Shown here in pieces: positions 1 through 13,535 of a DNA stretch of 64,000 nucleotides. Made by a program: the position numbers and the translations under genes. Position 1 is the first letter of the stretch. Each line of letters begins with the position of its first letter. The stretch is from NCBI RefSeq assembly GCF_019649055.1, contig NW_026570318.1:496001-560000 (forward strand), read 5' to 3'. Below the pieces are notes generated by a model, which did no database searches, was not told where the DNA came from, and worked only from the letters and a program-made list of their open reading frames with translations. Source of the DNA: Paramacrobiotus metropolitanus. Taxonomy: Eukaryota; Tardigrada; Eutardigrada; Parachela; Macrobiotidae.

Positions 1-325
1 TGACAAGCGAACGAGAATCGCTGTAATAACATTTGATCGACAATTTTAGTGTGACATTTAAAATTGTCAAATTGTTTTACACGCTGCCGCGACATTTAAT
101 TATTGTGATCATTACCATATATGGCAGCCATGAGCTGCTTAAAACAGTTACATCACCAGCGCTTTTCATATCCTTGGTTAATAATTTAATCGAGCTTTTC
201 ATAAGAACACCCGATTAATTAGCTACAAATACAGAAAAGCCAAACTTTTACGGGTAATTTCGGAAGCTACAGAATAAACCTAAATATAACCAAAGCCTGT
301 GGATTTTGAAACTGTTCGATTGGGG
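1..325. other. Non-coding stretch, nothing recognised
   Basis: AT-rich sequence. The only open frames are short and unlike known proteins. It lies downstream of the minus-strand secreted-protein ORF that ends at about 326. Confidence 0.4.
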
Positions 326-730
326 TCAGTTCTCTGAATGCCCCTCCGTCATAGTGCCGGCGGTGGTGCGGCCACCATTTCCAGAAGGTGCGTTGTCATC
401 GGGATTGACTACACGCGTCATGCACTCCAGATACGGAGTGGAGCAAGCCACGGAGCTCTTGAATTTTTCCACAACTTCGTTTATCATGCTTGTGGTGTTA
501 CTGGACATGCTACTTTGATTCATCAAAGTGCCACGCGCGATGCAGTCCCAGAACGGCTTAAAGCAGTCCTCCATGATCAAGCTACCCATAGCGCCAGCGT
601 CAGTTGGTGAGGACCCGGAGGAGTGCTTGGCGCTAACAACCAAAGGAGCCGACGCTGTGCTGCTGATGATCAACAATAACTGCATAGTCAGTACGGTCGC
701 ACAGAACGGAATACATTTTGTCCAATCCAT
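326..730 (-). CDS. Small putative secreted protein
   Basis: A 134-residue ORF with a hydrophobic N-terminal stretch (about residues 8-30, ending in STASAP) that reads as a signal peptide. A polar, Ser/Thr-rich mature part follows, with several Cys (FKPFWDC, SSVACS, YLECM) and one likely N-glycosylation site. No family is recognised. The start is the first Met before the hydrophobic stretch, and further exons cannot be excluded. Overlapping plus-strand ORFs lack such features and look like shadows. The product is probably extracellular. Confidence 0.45.
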   Translation of the reverse strand: MDWTKCIPFCATVLTMQLLLIISSTASAPLVVSAKHSSGSSPTDAGAMGSLIMEDCFKPFWDCIARGTLMNQSSMSSNTTSMINEVVEKFKSSVACSTPYLECMTRVVNPDDNAPSGNGGRTTAGTMTEGHSEN

Positions 731-739
731 CTTTCTTTA

Positions 740-2698
740 ACTGCTTCTGTAACACCAACACCACAGAAATTAATGGCTATTGAGAACGTATAATGTTTCT
801 AGGATGTGAGTAAATGTATGAAACTCACATTCCGAATTAAAAATGTAACACCAAATATACGCCCGTTTCAGAATCAGACGCTGATTAAACGGTTCGAAAA
901 ATAAACGGCGGCAGATTTAGGGTAACTATTCGCCTTCACTACGTTGCTGCAACTGACCTTGATTCCACGACGCGCCTTTCTCCCTACTGCAACAAACCAA
1001 CACGAAGATTAATCGTCGACTTGAACAATTTTGCTGCAGTCAAGACGGCTGGCATTCATCTGCTATAAAGTGTAATGTTTATTACGACTTTGACAAAATG
1101 AGTCGTGTACATACGTATAAAATACTTGAAGTTCCGGCACATTTGCAAACAATCGTAGGCAGAATAGGTAGATGGGAAGCAGCAAACCCGAGCTAATGTT
1201 TGCGCAGCCATGCAGAATTTTCTCCACCCATGAACGATAATCAAACAGCAGCCGGAGAAATATGGCTGAAGTTGCTTAGTAGTGCATTTGTGTGCAGAGG
1301 GCAAGGCGAATGATTAGCGATCACAAAAAAGCAAGCGGCTAAGTCAACCTGATAGCGCTTCCGGTTTACCACCCGAGTGAGCTGTATTCCTGAGAATGTC
1401 AACATAGTACGGTGTATTCAGATGACGAGCAGGATTGTACGTAAGAGACTAAGAGGCCATTGAAGTGCAATTGTGAGCAGTGTCTCTGCTACGAACATAC
1501 TGAACATGGGACCGCAGATTCCGAAACGCTTGTTGAGCGATGTTTAGAAAATTACTGCGTAACTTAAAGGATTCAGTTAAACTTAAACCAAATTACGCAA
1601 AATACAGGCGCTTAAGTTCCCGTGACCGCAAGGATACCATTTCAATGAACTGACATATTCTGTGGGAGAACCGGTGTCTGATTTACTTATTAATTATATT
1701 AGTTATTAAATTTCATTTGGGAAACTATTGCACAACAGCAATCGGACGATGTTTGTATGTATATAAATAATAAAAAATGTGGCTGGTGGCAGGCTTAATG
1801 GGTATCTTCCGTCAGCTGTACCGTTTTTGCTGAAAAAATCACCATGCAAAATTATAAAGTAAAGCCTAACGTAAAAAGCATCAAATCAAAATGAAGTTCT
1901 GGTAATAACGTTACAGAAAAAGAGTATCGTATGGACAAGCGATCATCAGTTCCGTGGTACTGGCGTACTTAATTACTGGCAGAATATTCATACTCCTCTA
2001 TATTCAGTGCCGGGAAATTGGCACAATACAAACAGGACCGCCTTTTGCAGGAACATAAAGTATGGGGAAACTATTAAAGCAAAGCTTTTCGTTCGATTGT
2101 CCAAAATTCCATGTGTGTGCTCCACTGGTTATTCACCTAAACCCCTGGTTATCGATCGTTTTGAATAATCTGCGTTCTGGATAAGGCACAACCGTTGATA
2201 TGCACTATACACTATCATGCATTCAACTTGACTGCACTTCGTTGACATCGCTGCCTCAGCTCTTGAAATTTACAGTTTAATTTTCATACAAATATATGAA
2301 AATTCTGAAATTCTGTGGCTAATAAGTAATAAATAACGTGCTCTTACCTATTACTTTCTATAACCAAAAGTAAAAGTCTTCCCATTCAGTACCCTGTTTA
2401 TGTGTAATCAAGTGGTATCCCATATTAATGTTCCTGCTCTATTCAACGGAAGTTTGTACTTCCATCGCTTTATTACCAAACCAACGTGCGTCTTATGATA
2501 AAGCGGAATTTGCTGTAAGACTTATTAGTTTTTATTTGCAAAGCGTTTTAAACTTCGTACAGATGCTGATCAATACTGTATTCTTCATTTCCCTTTTATT
2601 TTATCGTAAGGCATCTATAAATTTCAGTTCAGATTCAAGTGCAGAGAAACCTGGAAACGCATATTCTACAGAAATTCGGGCGTAATATCTTGTACGCG
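740..2698. other. Long intergenic stretch
   Basis: AT-rich with short unconvincing ORFs only. No repeats with clear ends, RNA genes or transposon termini were recognised. Confidence 0.4.
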
Positions 2699-3897
2699 AT
2701 GGCCTCAGTTGATTCCGAGGATCGTACCCTTACCCAGAAGATCCACAAAAGTGCTCTGCTCATCAACGCCTGCACTGTGGCCAACCTCGTCATATTTTCA
2801 GCAAGAGTGTGCATGATAACCGCGACTACAGTGTTGAGCGACGACGATGATTTCTTGCGGAATATGGTACGTTTGCTATCGAGAAACCGCTCCGCGGATA
2901 TTTCCGCTGCCAAAATATCTGGTGTATTACGCCAACCGTTATATTTTAATAATAATTATATAAACATTTCTCGTCATGCCATCAGCAACCTGCGCACCAC
3001 GCTGCGATTGCTGCGACCACCACTGGATAAAGCACGAGACTTTGTTCTACATTACAAAACAGGCGTCTGGGAATGAAGACATTATTACCGGTGCAAATTT
3101 TAACTGCCGACAACAATGTCTCCCTGCCGGCCAGAGATTAAATTATTTTAGATTATTGGTCAGTTTCCGAATAGCTTTATTACTTTACTGGCAATTTTAG
3201 AAGAGTTACGAATTTGAAAATCAGCATCGTCGTTTTAATCAATGACGCCATCCTCTTGGCGGCAGCAAAGGAAAATCTAGCAAAAAAGGCCGGCTGGAAA
3301 TTTGTCGGTCACAGAAGTTTCGATGGTCGGCGTTGAATTCTAACGCCGAATTTTTGTAACTAAATAATTTTTAGATCCAAATACAAATCGTACAACTACA
3401 TTCAACTAAGTTTAGTAAATACATGAATTTTTGTTCCAGTCCGACGCGCATCGCTCCTCGCTACGATTGATTTTTCACGGATTAATGCTGACCCCTTCGG
3501 TCAACTTCCTCTGGTGCGGCATTACGGCTCAAATCCTCGGAGTGCTTATTTTCGCGCATGCAAAACGGCTGTGCAGTGCCTCACAGTGGTCCATCGCTCC
3601 GTGAAATTTTGCCTTGTGTACCGCCACGCTTCGCAGACATTGTGGAACAGTGAATGGCATTCTTCAAGGCGTTCAAATATTATCGTCGGTTATGCAAGTT
3701 ATATGGGTGGCCTTAATGGTTACTGTGCGTTACATGGTCAAGTACATTCGGGGATCGAGACTATTCGAATGCCAGCTCCAGATGATGCCAACGCTGATCA
3801 TGGAGTGTATTTGCATCCTTACTTCCATCCGTTGCTTCGTTTTGGTAAAGCAACTGGAAACGACTGTTCTGCATTACTGGTATTACCGAGCAGTTGA
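2699..3897 (+). pseudogene. Multi-pass membrane protein gene with an in-frame stop
   Basis: Exon 1 (2699-2868) starts ATGGCCTCAGTTGATTCC, encodes a hydrophobic segment after TLTQKIHKSALL, and ends at ATG|GTACGT. A 571-bp intron is inferred, ending TTTTTGTTCCAG at 3439. Exon 2 (3440-3897) joins in phase 0 and encodes further hydrophobic segments (NFLWCGITAQILGVLIFA, ILSSVMQVIWVALMV). A TGA at 3602-3604 lies in frame between QWSIAP and NFALCTATL, with coding-like sequence on both sides. This means a nonsense allele, a missed intron or an error. The family is not recognised. The exon junction is an inference from splice signals. Confidence 0.4.
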
Positions 3898-3900
3898 ACC

Positions 3901-5047
3901 TAGTTGAACCATGCGCATTTCCATCGCTCCAAGAAATTCAGATGCTCCTGAAGAATGCAAAAAGAAGCAGACAGCGCAGTCAAGTATGAAAGTCAATCAC
4001 ACCTTTTTATAAGGGCACTCTTAAAGCTTATTACTCTGCAGCCCGGCGAATCTGGAAACGGATGAGCTCTTGTAAGTTGGTGCAACCAGCTAGGAATATG
4101 GAATGTTGAACTTTATGTATGGTTCCGTTTGATCATTAAATTCCAGGCAGCGCGCGAAAATATGGTTTTCAAAGACGAATGCTCAAATAATCGAAGTCTT
4201 CCATAAACATTTCCCCAGAAATTTTGAAAAGTGACTGCGATAAGTACCCTCGTAGAAATACTAAGTACCCTCGTAGAAATGATGAAATTAAAATAATGCA
4301 TTAAAAAAATGCATTTAAATGCATTTAAAAAAAATTTCATTTGCCAAAAATATGGAATAAGCACAAACTATAAGATGGACTCTAGCAAAAAGCACAGCAA
4401 GATCGGCTTTAAATTACAAGGAAAAAAATTGTGTACCTAGTATAAGAAACCAAAAAAAGGATTTCTTATGTCTAATAGATCAAGTTCATAAAAGCAGATA
4501 CACAAAATCAATTTTTCAAGCAATCTGTTTTAATGAAATAAATTTATTTTAACGTTGCCCTGGGCGCACAATACCGGTGCGGCGGTGTCTGATGCCTTAA
4601 CATAGGTAACTCATGATTTCAGCCCACTATCATCAGTTCTAGTATCATACAATCACAGCGACCTCCGAGGCTGATGGCCTTTCACGACACTAACAAATTT
4701 TTTTGCGGTAATGTAACATTCTTATATGACACCATGTAAAAAGTAATTACTTAATAACATTTGTTGAAAGCCAGACAACATAATCAAACAAATTTTTGGT
4801 GGTATAATATTAAAATCCATGAAGCGTTTCGATTAACTTATGAAACAGTGAGAACAATACTAAGATCCAGACAAGAATCAGTAAAATGAGAATAACGCAC
4901 GGGTGCGTACGCGCACATAAGCATACACTATTAAGACAACGCGTTCAGCGATATTTAAACAGGAAAAAAATAGGAATCTTCTTAAACAGTTTATGACACA
5001 GAACTGATTAAAACGGCGCAGGGGATGTATCTATTAGAAGGTCACGT
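3901..5047. other. Intergenic stretch with one short direct repeat
   Basis: No gene is seen. The segment TAAGTACCCTCGTAGAAAT occurs twice in tandem at about 4240-4279, beside runs of ATGCATTTAAA. Low-complexity AT sequence fills most of the rest. Confidence 0.4.
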
Positions 5048-8000
5048 TTAAAGAGCCAACATCACGGTGTCAGCTGTCAGCAGCGGTGCATCATCCTCTT
5101 CGGGTGGCGCTTTCACACAACGAGCGTGTTCGCAACAATCCTTGTTCATTTCCCCCCGGGCAATCCAGATGGACTTCCACGCAAAACAGCAAAGCCCCAG
5201 TTCAATGACACTTAGCAGCACCAGTAATGCAGGCAGATGGAACTGCTCCGGGACAATGAGCCCCAGCACCGGATACGGGAGGAGTGCCCAGAATAGCCCA
5301 CGGGAGAGTGTCACCACGATGCAACGCTCCCAGTCCGCCCACATAACGCACACACAGAAGGGTTTTGTACTGGTCGGCCCATCTGACTTATCAGGGCTGG
5401 CAGTTTCCTCTTTATGTTCTTCCAGATCAACTACGGCTTCTTTTGGTTTTGGCTTCCTTTAAAAATAAATGTGTTACATCAACGTAGTTGCCTGGATATT
5501 GGCGGAACTTAAGTGTTTTCCTACGGCAGTATACTTTTGTTATCAGAAACTGTCTCGCTGTTCGGCTTAATTTACCAAATAGCCACCGCAAATTGGAATA
5601 CTACCCTAGCTTATTGCTAGTCTGATCAGTACGTCAATGTCAATCCAGCCCTCTCGGACTCCTAAATTTCGACCGCTTACCAGATGCACTGCAGTAAACT
5701 GCGTACACAGAAGCCAAAGATGTAGATCCAAGATGCCACTCCGACCATCACGAGGAGAATTATCGGCAAGCCGACCACCGTCCCAACGATCCCCATCCAC
5801 GCCACATAGAGGCGCTCCGTTACCGGCGAAAAGACCGTGTCGAACAGCGCCAAGAGAGCCGGATACGTGGTCTTCCAACGTGGATAGTGTAGATCCACAT
5901 AGTACGACAGCATCACCGTTGCTTGGCTCATTCCCTAGAAATACGAGTATAATACACACCAGTTCCGAGAGGAGACGGCCAACGAAAGCTGGACAAAATA
6001 GATAGCCATTGAACGATTAGGGCAGTGTTTTAGCAGTGGCATTTTCCAGTGCACTCACTGTGCTGGATTACTAGCTAGTAGCTACTGAGATCTTCGATGT
6101 CAGCTCTCAGGAACGTTATGCTGTTTGATGCAGTCTTACAGATAAAGCGTTTGTCTTCTATCGCAAACAGTGTACATTGTAATAAGCAAAGAAAGATAAA
6201 AGTACACAGTATCACGTCAGTAAAATTAATGCTTTGGCACCGTTTCGTAGTTGTCACAACACTCGGTACACGTGAGGTATGTCCAATACGGTAGAGATGT
6301 CGATTCCGGAACAGATGTCGACTCGTTTTGCGCACTGGCCAGTGATGAAAACGAAATGAATGAAATCAATGAATTCATCCAACCGGAGAAAGAATCCATC
6401 CAAACTTTAAAGACCGGCACTCTAGGCAGCATATCTAGGCAGTGGTTAAGCACGCAGTAAAAAGCTGGGGCCACAACCATTATTAAAGTGGATAGCCATT
6501 TGAGGCGACTAACGGGCGACGGATTGTCAGCCGATGCTTCTGTCTTGTGTGCAGCTTCCTGTGACTGAATTGCTGTGAAAGGTTGGAAGATGAGCCGCAC
6601 TCCCGTAACATTCCTTCCAAAGCAAATTAACACGCATTAAGTTTGCTGAATGGGAAAACGTAGTAATCCGTAAAAGATTACAAGGCACTCTGTTTCTCAT
6701 GGGCTTTAGCGGATTTTATCTCTTTCCCTACGCACTGCTGCCATGGGTAGCCGCGCACGTGACACTTTACCTCTGAGACTACGGTCTGTCGGAGAGCTGC
6801 TGATTAATAACGAGAAAATTTAGTACCTGATCATTTCATGGAACTGCATCAGATACGTTCCGTTCATCCACAGCCCCCAAATCCTGCCGGTGCAGTGCAC
6901 TGCCAGCAGACAGAAGACCACAACACTGGCCGGGAATACCGCTTCTTCGCTGCAGTGGAGGCCGATGCAGGCAACGGTCAGTCCCGCCACAATGACCACC
7001 GGCAAAGCGCAGAAGACCAGCCACAATCCCGAGAACACAAATATCCCAGCATAAAAGACCAAGACGCTAAACATGGTTGAACCCCAAATGGACTGATTCG
7101 CATCCACTTCAAAACCCCAGTCCTCGCCGTTGCAGGTCGTACGGAAGCCGCACCAGGTCGTAAATCGGCGGCAGTTGCGGAGATGCTGTGTCCAGCGGGG
7201 AATTCTCCAGTGGCGGTTGACACACGCTGAGCAGAGGACAGAGACGCCGAGAAGCACGGTTATGACGACCATCGCGAATGCTCCGATGTAGCCGGCGTTG
7301 GCTCGGCTCGGATTCACTGTAGCCGTATTGGTGACCGTCTGCGGCAGCGAGGGTTTCCAATGGGAGACCACGTCATCCCACGCGCAGCCGGTTAAATTCT
7401 AGAATGGAAAATTATTTTAATTATCGCAGGTAACTTCACGTATTTCACTGTACACAGTTTTTGCTGACAGAAATTAAAATGTATAGTAAAATTTGGAAGC
7501 GAGGGCGTACCCTTCCACAGTATTGTCAACAAGGGATTTGAGAAGTGCGTGCACCGCTATTGGCTGGCACTTTTAAGCCGAAGCGAAGCGCAATTATTGA
7601 TTTTCTAATGCGCAGTTATTAATTTTTCGAAGGAAGTGGCCCACTGGTGGCAAAGCTTTTGACTCCGCGCACACCAAATATATTAGTAAATTATTTTTCA
7701 TTGTTCTGTGACACTTAAATGGCAGATACAGTATTTTATTCACTCTGCGTACTTGTAATGGAAACCGCCGGTGCTTCAAAAAATTCGTGGCAGAGTTATG
7801 GGAGTTATGGACAAAATTCAAAAGATTTAAATGCAGACAGCTGTACGGATTGTCTCAATATGATCTAACCTTCAAATTTAGATAGTTAAAGCTTCATATC
7901 GAGGATACCAAGGTGATTTTTACACTGATTTTCTGGTTTACTTTTTTAAAATTTTGAAACTTTTTGTAAAATTTATTTTTCAAAAGTTTTCCTTCTTTAA

Positions 8001-8356
8001 TGATCAAAAAGGGCAAATAGAGTTGGAGCTGCACCAAATAAATTTCTAATTTGCTTAGCGCTAGTAAAGAGCACATTACATGTGGTCTTTCAGTTTTTGT
8101 TCAAAATGCAAAGCATTTTTATCGGGAATAAACTCACCTGGCCAAGCAACAGCCATAGAAGACGATCCAGATCCGTGTACTTGTCCGGGTCGATGCGCGT
8201 CAACTCCCATTCCGAAAAAAATCGACTACCGAATTTTAACGAAAGCTGGCATCCGATCCACAGTACGCACAAGGCTTCCGTAATGATCTCATGATAGGCC
8301 CAGTTCAGATCGCGGTTGAGGACATCGTGGAACGTCGACTTAGAAAATTTTCCCAT
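5048..8356 (-). CDS. Tandem membrane-protein family, copy 1 (five exons)
   Basis: Unrecognised multi-pass membrane protein of about 610 residues. Exons in transcript order: 8356-8138 (starts MGKFSKSTFHDVLNRDLNWA, donor CAG|GTGAGT), 7398-6827, about 6645-6241 (ends TGTECC-like CTECCDNYET), 5934-5681 (starts GMSQATVMLSYYVDLHYPRW) and 5456-5048. Hydrophobic segments occur in exon 2 (about four), exon 3 (one), exon 4 (one long) and exon 5 (two, around LPYPVLGLIVPEQF). Exon boundaries are conserved in the two paralogues downstream. The junction of exons 2 and 3 is uncertain: the visible donor leaves phase 2 while the best acceptor needs phase 0, and exon 3 has TAA just after that acceptor. A micro-exon or defect is possible. 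Confidence 0.55.
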
Positions 8357-8365
8357 TTGGTTCAA

Positions 8366-9812
8366 ATATCAGCAGCCGGATAAATAAACAATATGCACAG
8401 AATAAAACAGTGGGTCGAAAAAGGAGAGCTAGCTTCCTTTTTTGGCAAGATTTTATAAGTAGTGCAGCTGTTGCGTGCTATGAGAAGCGCTGATCTTATT
8501 TCTACTACTCGTATACAAATTCTCACAATATTAACACGAAAATGTTTGTTTGAAAATCTGATATGTTCTATCCGATAAAATCCTACCCACTTCTGAGACG
8601 CTTACAAAGTTTTTTCCCGAGTGAAGCACCAACTCCGTCTAAAAATCTCTTTATTATACGTTGACTGCATGCGGTCCTTGCAGTTGAAAATCGATAATTT
8701 TTTCGCTTTATGGCAAACGTGGAGCATGCAGTGCTCTCCTCCTGGTAAGCTGCTGTATAATATACAACCAGCGCGGCTCAGTACGTTGATCCACGGTCGC
8801 AGATGCTCGAAAGAATGGGCCGTACAGCTGCTTCTTTCTACTTGTCTACCACATGACGGTAAAGGAAATCGATGTAAATCCGATCAAAAATGCTGTTTTG
8901 GGGTGATCCGCCGGGTATTTAAGAGTTCGTGCGCTATTGGGTTCACCGGATACCGAAATGCTTCCAAAAAATAGGCGCAGCATCGATGCTTCCATTGTTC
9001 TGCAACAAAATATGCCATTGATAAACGGCCATTTCAGCAACCAAGAAGATCCACAGCATTTGTCAAAGATACCATACACAGTATTACGTACGTGCAATAA
9101 TATTGTATGTACATAACAGCTTTCCGTTCGCCGCTACAACTGACACCAGTTTAAAGGACTAGCGCAGCCGGAAGTAAGCCTGGTGTCGCATATATGCTGA
9201 ACTTTTGTAGTTATCCTTTATAGTGGCTCAGGAGCTACAGTTTTAGCAGACTAAACAAACAAATAAACAACATAAATACGGTATCTGCGTACATGCTGTG
9301 CCAGCTGTCAGGTACAACAATATGTCCTACAATAGTGATCAGCCGGCATCGCCACTCGCAAGAACAAACCAATACGCCTACAGCATTTAACAGCCGATAG
9401 GTAGTCGTCAGACGCTTCCGTCTTGTTTGAGATCTCCTGTGCCCGTTCGTCGCAATCCCGTGGTCTGCCTAGGAGAATTAAACATGGAAGGAGGAAGACC
9501 AGATTTGGTGAAAATGTGTAATGTTAATACTGCTGTAGCGGCTCGATCAAATTGTACCACAGGTTCTTACTTCGCAGGGGGTATCCAATTTCCCTCTCCT
9601 GTATTACGGGGCATCTTTTTTACCCCACACAACTGCCTCTCAGTCTCATATGATACCGTTCGAAGTTGATTTACAATTTAAAGCCGGCTTTGTCGTAATA
9701 TCTACTCGAGTAGAAGCGCACTGAATGAGAGAACCATTACAAGGCAATAGCCATTCCCATAGATATAAGTGCACAACGCTGAGAGCCTGAGATACTACTT
9801 AGGAATTAAAAG
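8366..9812. other. Intergenic stretch upstream of family copy 1
   Basis: It should hold the promoter of the minus-strand membrane-protein gene. No core promoter element is certain. ORFs here are short and not convincing. Confidence 0.3.
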
Positions 9813-10499
9813 TTACAAAACAAACTGCTGGTCCTCTTTGGGTGCAAACAGCCACTCACGCACCCCAATGTTAGGAGGCCAGTTTTCAGGCGTGAACATT
9901 TTCTCAGTCTCATCGGCGTAAGTACCAACACGTGCAAACAAACTGTTCTTACGGCCATTCTTAGCGGAGTAGATCGACACAAATCGAACTGAGATCCCAT
10001 TTGATTCAACAGCGCTCTTGAGATCTTTACTGTAATCGTCGTGGGTCAGATGTTGGGTCTGCTCCAGTGGGGGGATGCCATGTAGACAGAAATCCTTCTT
10101 CTCTTTCTGTTTCTCCTTCTTGATAGCTTCTCTGTGTTTCATATGCATGGTCGACATAACGATATCTTTGTCGGTTGACGGGCTTTCACGTGCGCCGCGC
10201 ACAACTTTTTTCTTCTTGGCAACACTTACCCAAGAGTCCCGAGCACTCGACGAACTTGTAGGGGGGCTATAAGCGCGGAGGGACCACTTTAATTTCTGGC
10301 GTTTTCATTGGCGTGTGTATGTCATCCAGAGGGGGGAAACTTTCAAGATCCAACTTACTCGCAGGCGTCGTTACGGTCGATCGAAACCCAGAGGGTTGAG
10401 GAGCTAATCGACCTGTTTCGACGGAAGTGGCTTAATCTGTACCAAACTTATTTTAGGGTTTCACTGTCTAATTGCGGACCAACACATCGTACTGGTTGG

Positions 10500-11165
10500 T
10501 GATGCCGCGACGCACCGCTACACGACTTGTACCGTGGGCAGGTACGCCTGCCGCGACGCCGCGATGGCCGCGACGCCTGTACTTAGCCGCGATGCACCGC
10601 GACACTGCGTATGCCGCAGATAGGCATGCCTGCCGCGACGCCGCGATGGCCGCGACGCCTGTATATAACCGCGATGCACCGCGACACGGCTTGTACCGCA
10701 GGCAGCCTTACCTGCCGCGAAGCCGCGATGGCCGCGACGCCTGTATGCAACCGCGATGCACCGCGACACGGCTTGTACCGTAGGCAGGACTACCTTCCGC
10801 GACGCCGCGATGGCCGCGACGCCTGTACTTAGCCGCGATGCACCGCGACACTGCGTATGCCGCAGATAGGCATGCCTGCCGCGACGCCGCGATGGCCGCG
10901 ACGCCTTTATATAGCCGCGACGCAACGCGACACGGCTTGTACCGCGGGCAGGCATACCTGCCGCGACGCCGCGATGCTTGTATATAACCTCGATGCACCG
11001 CGACACTGCTTGTACCGTAGGCAGGCATACCTGCGGCGCCGCCGCGATGGCCGCGACGCCTTCATATAGCCGCGACGCACCACAACACGGCCTATACCGT
11101 AGGCGGCGGACATAACTGACGCGACGCTTGTATATAACCGCGACACTGCAAATACGGCAGGTGGA
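10500..11165. repeat. 82-bp GC-rich minisatellite, left arm
   Basis: About eight copies of a unit containing GCGATGGCCGCGACGCCTGT; successive copies start at about 10561, 10643, 10725, 10807 and 10889, a spacing of 82 bp. Later copies are shortened. Long ORFs across it (for example 10518-11183 minus) are repeat artefacts. Confidence 0.85.
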
Positions 11166-13281
11166 CATACGAATGGCTGGCAAAGTTTATAGGTCACCGA
11201 ATTTTGTGTACCCGTTGACATTCTGAATTTCTTTTTTTCGGCAGGAGGTATTACTAACTTAACCAGACAATTTTAGTTTTGATGCAGTTCAAAAAAGAAC
11301 TTCATTGCAAAATGCGTGAGATTCCACAGAAATCCGCTAAGCGGACAGCCCAGAAAAAATGTGGACCCGCATCATAAGTCTGCACAAGTCGCTTAAAGAA
11401 TGCGTAGTTTGTTGCATAAAATGTAAACTAAGGTCTAATAGTACGCATTCAGTGATAAACTTGAGCTGATGAATAGGATTAACGGGTTCGCCCATCCAAG
11501 CTTAATTTTGCTACAAGAGACAAGCGATGAAAACCATGACATTATGATAACAAGAAAAATTTCACTTTTCTGGAGCCAATGTCTCCGGTTTCCCAGTTCT
11601 GTCCCTGCTGGCGGACTATTTTAATGGCCTTTCAGCTTTCTTTCGTCGGCTCCCCTTCATCGCGAACGCGAGTGTTAGCATCTTTCACTAAACTCTCTTC
11701 GGTAAACGGAATACCGCAAAACGGGACATACCACGCACACTACAAAGAAAAAAAATTAATTTATTTTGGCAAGTTGTATATTACTATATTTTAGTCAGTT
11801 TTAAATCTTACTTATTGAAGTTGCGAAATTCGTCTAAAGAATCCGCGTTTGGTGTGGCTATGGCTGGAGTCTGTGGTAAACGGCGTTCTCTATGGTTTTT
11901 TATAAGATTTTCCTTGTACGTATCATTCGCAGCCATTTTTAGAGTTTGTGGGCTGAGAAGATCGTGGATAACCGAAGGATTAATTGTGTTCCAAATCTCA
12001 ACAATGAAGGAGTAATCGTAGTTCATCTGAAAAAGCAAAAATTGCTGTCGTAAAAATGTATGTTAATACCTAAATGAAAGTCAAACATGCGAAAATTCCT
12101 TACTCACCAATAAATCTGCCACTTGAATTTTTGCCCCGCCCGTTCTCCAATGCTGAATTACGAAAGCGATTAACTAAAACAATAAAATTTTTCTTTTTGA
12201 CGCTACGCAGTTATTCGGAATTTAGAAGAAACCAAAGTACCACAAAAGAAAAATTATAAAAGGCTGATTGAAATTTCCGTAAACGGAGAATGCACGTGAA
12301 ATAGTTGGGTCGGTGTGACTGTGCCATGCCAAAAACGGTGCGCTATTGACTGAACCTTTGACTGCCCCCTGCTGAGGCATTGCACGTACTGCATTATTAA
12401 TTGACAAATAGAGCATATTTTTCCGTGCATTGGGTTTATTTTAGAAAATTGAGGCGCTTCACGACACGAAAACTGCAAAAGGCGATCCTTCCTGTGTGTT
12501 CGACATTGCGGTGTGTAGCGAACTGCCAGTTACAAACGCTGGATGGTCAAGGACATGATGGAGTACAGTATGCAAAAAGACGAAAGCTTCGTAATCGAAT
12601 GCGCAGCTTGTTCTATGACGAACAGTACGTCGATTAAAACACGATAACGTCTGGGTGTGCTGGAAAAAGCCTTTTCCGGTTACGAAGATCTCATTTTCCG
12701 AACTGTAATGGAATTAACCGACGATGACGATGGTGCCGAGTTGACCGGCCGACAACGCAAACAAAAGATATGCAGCAAGAGTCTGGATTGCGATGGGCGT
12801 GAATCGGACTAAGCGGACAGTGGTTTAAAGGAAATTTGCAAAACGACCTCCAAGCATCTGCTTTGGAAGAGCTTTCGAATGGCCATAAGAAAAAGAAATA
12901 TATAAAGATTATTTTGAATGGAAAGTGGAATGGAAGCATTTTCAGCTGGTTTTGGATCTGCTGAAAGAGAAGCCGATTTGCTTCTCAAGTCTGTACCAAA
13001 TGTTACGAACCTAAATTAGCTCCTGTGATAAACTGCGTCAAATTCATAAAATATCGTTTTATGCTACTTCTGTCCGATAAAATCTGCAGCGCAATACGGG
13101 CTCATTCAAAGGATGCCCAAAGCATACTCCCGGCGTCACGGTGGTGACTGGTGATACCTCCCGATTCAATTACATTCAAAATATGCATGATGGCTATGTT
13201 CAACGAGAGCCAGGAACAGCAGCACGAATGCTGTGTCTGTAATGATGCGGTGTGCAGCGATGGGAAAAGATTGGCCTTGTA
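11166..13281. other. Interior of the foldback element
   Basis: The 2.1 kb between the arms holds only short coding-like fragments. Examples are a minus-strand piece at 11808-12038 with SFIVEIWNTINPSVIHDLL and a plus-strand acidic stretch near 12690-12810 (ELTDDDDGAELTGRQR). No intact transposase or DDE motif is recognised, so the copy is probably non-autonomous or decayed. Whether the fragments belong to the mobiliser or to captured DNA cannot be told here. Confidence 0.35.
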
Positions 13282-13535
13282 TGCCTGCGGCATACGCAGT
13301 GTCGCGGTGCATCGCGGCTTTATACAGGCGTCGCGGCCATCGCGGCGTCGCGGCAGGCAGGCCTACCTGCGGCATACGCAGTGTCGCGGTGCATCGCGGC
13401 TTTATACAGGCGTCGCGGCCATCGCGGCGTCGCGGCGTCGCGGCAGGCAGGCCTACCTGCGGCATACGCAGTGTCGCGGTGCATCGCGGCTATATACAGG
13501 CGTCGCGGCCATCGCGGCGTCGCGATCGTTGCCGC
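13282..13535. repeat. 82-bp minisatellite, right arm (inverted)
   Basis: About three copies of the reverse complement of the 10500-11165 unit, recognisable by GGCATACGCAGTGTCGCGG and GCGTCGCGGCCATCGCGG. The opposite orientation to the left array makes the two arrays foldback arms. Confidence 0.85.

Noticed and set aside
10518-11221. Arg/Ala-rich ORFs over the 82-bp array
   Set aside because: Repeat-derived frames on both strands within foldback arms; no start context or non-repetitive domain.
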